Of a stretch of 33,897 bases of DNA, positions 33,771 to 33,897 are shown piece by piece. The DNA comes from Ophiocordyceps camponoti-saundersi (nom. inval.). Taxonomy: Eukaryota > Ascomycota > Sordariomycetes > Hypocreales > Ophiocordycipitaceae. The stretch is from contig PDHQ01000341.1 in assembly GCA_003339415.1 (NCBI GenBank), positions 1 through 33,897 of the forward strand, written 5' to 3'. The first letter of the stretch is position 1, and each line of letters starts with the position of its first letter. Both the position numbers and the translations under genes were made by a program. The notes beneath the pieces are model-generated. The model was not told the origin of the DNA and searched no databases. It saw only the letters and a list, made by a program, of their open reading frames with translations.

Positions 33771-33897
33771 TATTTTTATATTTTTATATTTTTATATTTT
33801 TATATTTTTATATTTTTATATTTTTATATTTTTATATTTTTATATTTTTATATTTTTATATTTTTATATTTTTATATTTTTATATTTTTATATTTTT
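33771..33897 (+). repeat. perfect 8-bp tandem array (ATATTTTT)n
   Basis: About 16 identical 8-bp units run to the last base with no mismatch. Uniformity amid decayed repeats suggests recent slippage expansion or an assembly-edge effect. It is not the usual fungal telomere repeat (TTAGGG). Confidence 0.93.

Larger units (their letters stand above)
1..33897. other. RIP-saturated AT-rich block (whole window)
   Basis: CpA and TpG are almost eliminated on both strands (about 75-80 sites in total by eye) while CpT, CpC and CpG remain. This is the signature of fungal RIP, which deaminates C in CpA within duplicated DNA. ATG was seen only at 4890, 5196, 17514, 24629 and 32445 on +, and as CAT at 186, 15421 and 28940. 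TGA stops are practically absent while TAA and TAG abound. Base composition is roughly three quarters or more A+T. The block is expected to be heterochromatic and gene-free, but that is inference from known RIP biology. CpG retention argues against mammal-style CpG decay as the main process. Confidence 0.93.

Noticed and set aside
33771..33897. Telomere
   Set aside because: The unit is ATATTTTT, with no TTAGGG/CCCTAA-like repeats. It is treated as a microsatellite.
1..33897. Mitochondrial or plastid DNA because of high A+T
   Set aside because: No organellar genes, rRNA or tRNA were seen. The specific loss of CpA/TpG with retained CpG fits nuclear RIP.

Overview
The window looks like a piece of an AT-rich, repeat-filled block from a filamentous ascomycete (Pezizomycotina) genome that has been almost completely rewritten by RIP (repeat-induced point mutation, CpA to TpA on either strand). 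Scanning by eye, I find only about 75-80 CpA plus TpG dinucleotides in 33.9 kb, while TpA is everywhere and CpG is still common. ATG therefore nearly vanishes (about five on + and three on -), and TAA/TAG stops are dense in most frames. I see no intact gene, tRNA, rRNA or CRISPR array. The species cannot be named from this sequence.

RIP makes substitutions and not indels, so old reading frames keep their phase. Reading for stretches where stops are rare and could all come from CAA, CAG or TGG, I find several fossil coding regions. On + these lie at about 1066-1535, 2341-2739, 2742-4199, 7547-8662, 9024-11037 and 11548-11718. On - they lie at 12471-13520, about 21300-22690 and 24626-25510. Only the one at 12471-13520 is recognisable. 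It resembles the gag-like ORF1 of a fungal non-LTR (LINE, Tad1/I-like) retrotransposon, and it has three consecutive zinc knuckles in which every Cys and His is now a Tyr codon.

Region by region: 1-4200 holds fossil + strand coding, a large palindromic block (2158-2342), a G-rich tract and a small GC islet (4080-4200). From 4266 to 5505 there are two short inverted copies of a dispersed repeat, here called R1. From 6690 to 7010 there is a GC-rich minisatellite followed by a pyrimidine tract. From 7547 to 11718 there are + strand fossils, and from 11720 to 15820 the LINE ORF1 fossil on - plus unassigned DNA. From 15820 to 19635 there are R1 copies. From 19853 to 25510 there is one copy of a second repeat (R2), then - strand fossils. 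From 25789 to 33090 there are four more R1 copies, the last two forming a giant inverted repeat. The window ends with the second R2 copy and a perfect 8-bp tandem array that runs off the edge.

R1 (about 1.85 kb at full length) has a constant end next to a (TAA)n run. Comparing its copies shows sites that are CG in one copy, TG in another and TA in a third. This points to repeated RIP interleaved with ordinary CpG deamination. I found no functional system. The interest lies in the molecular archaeology.
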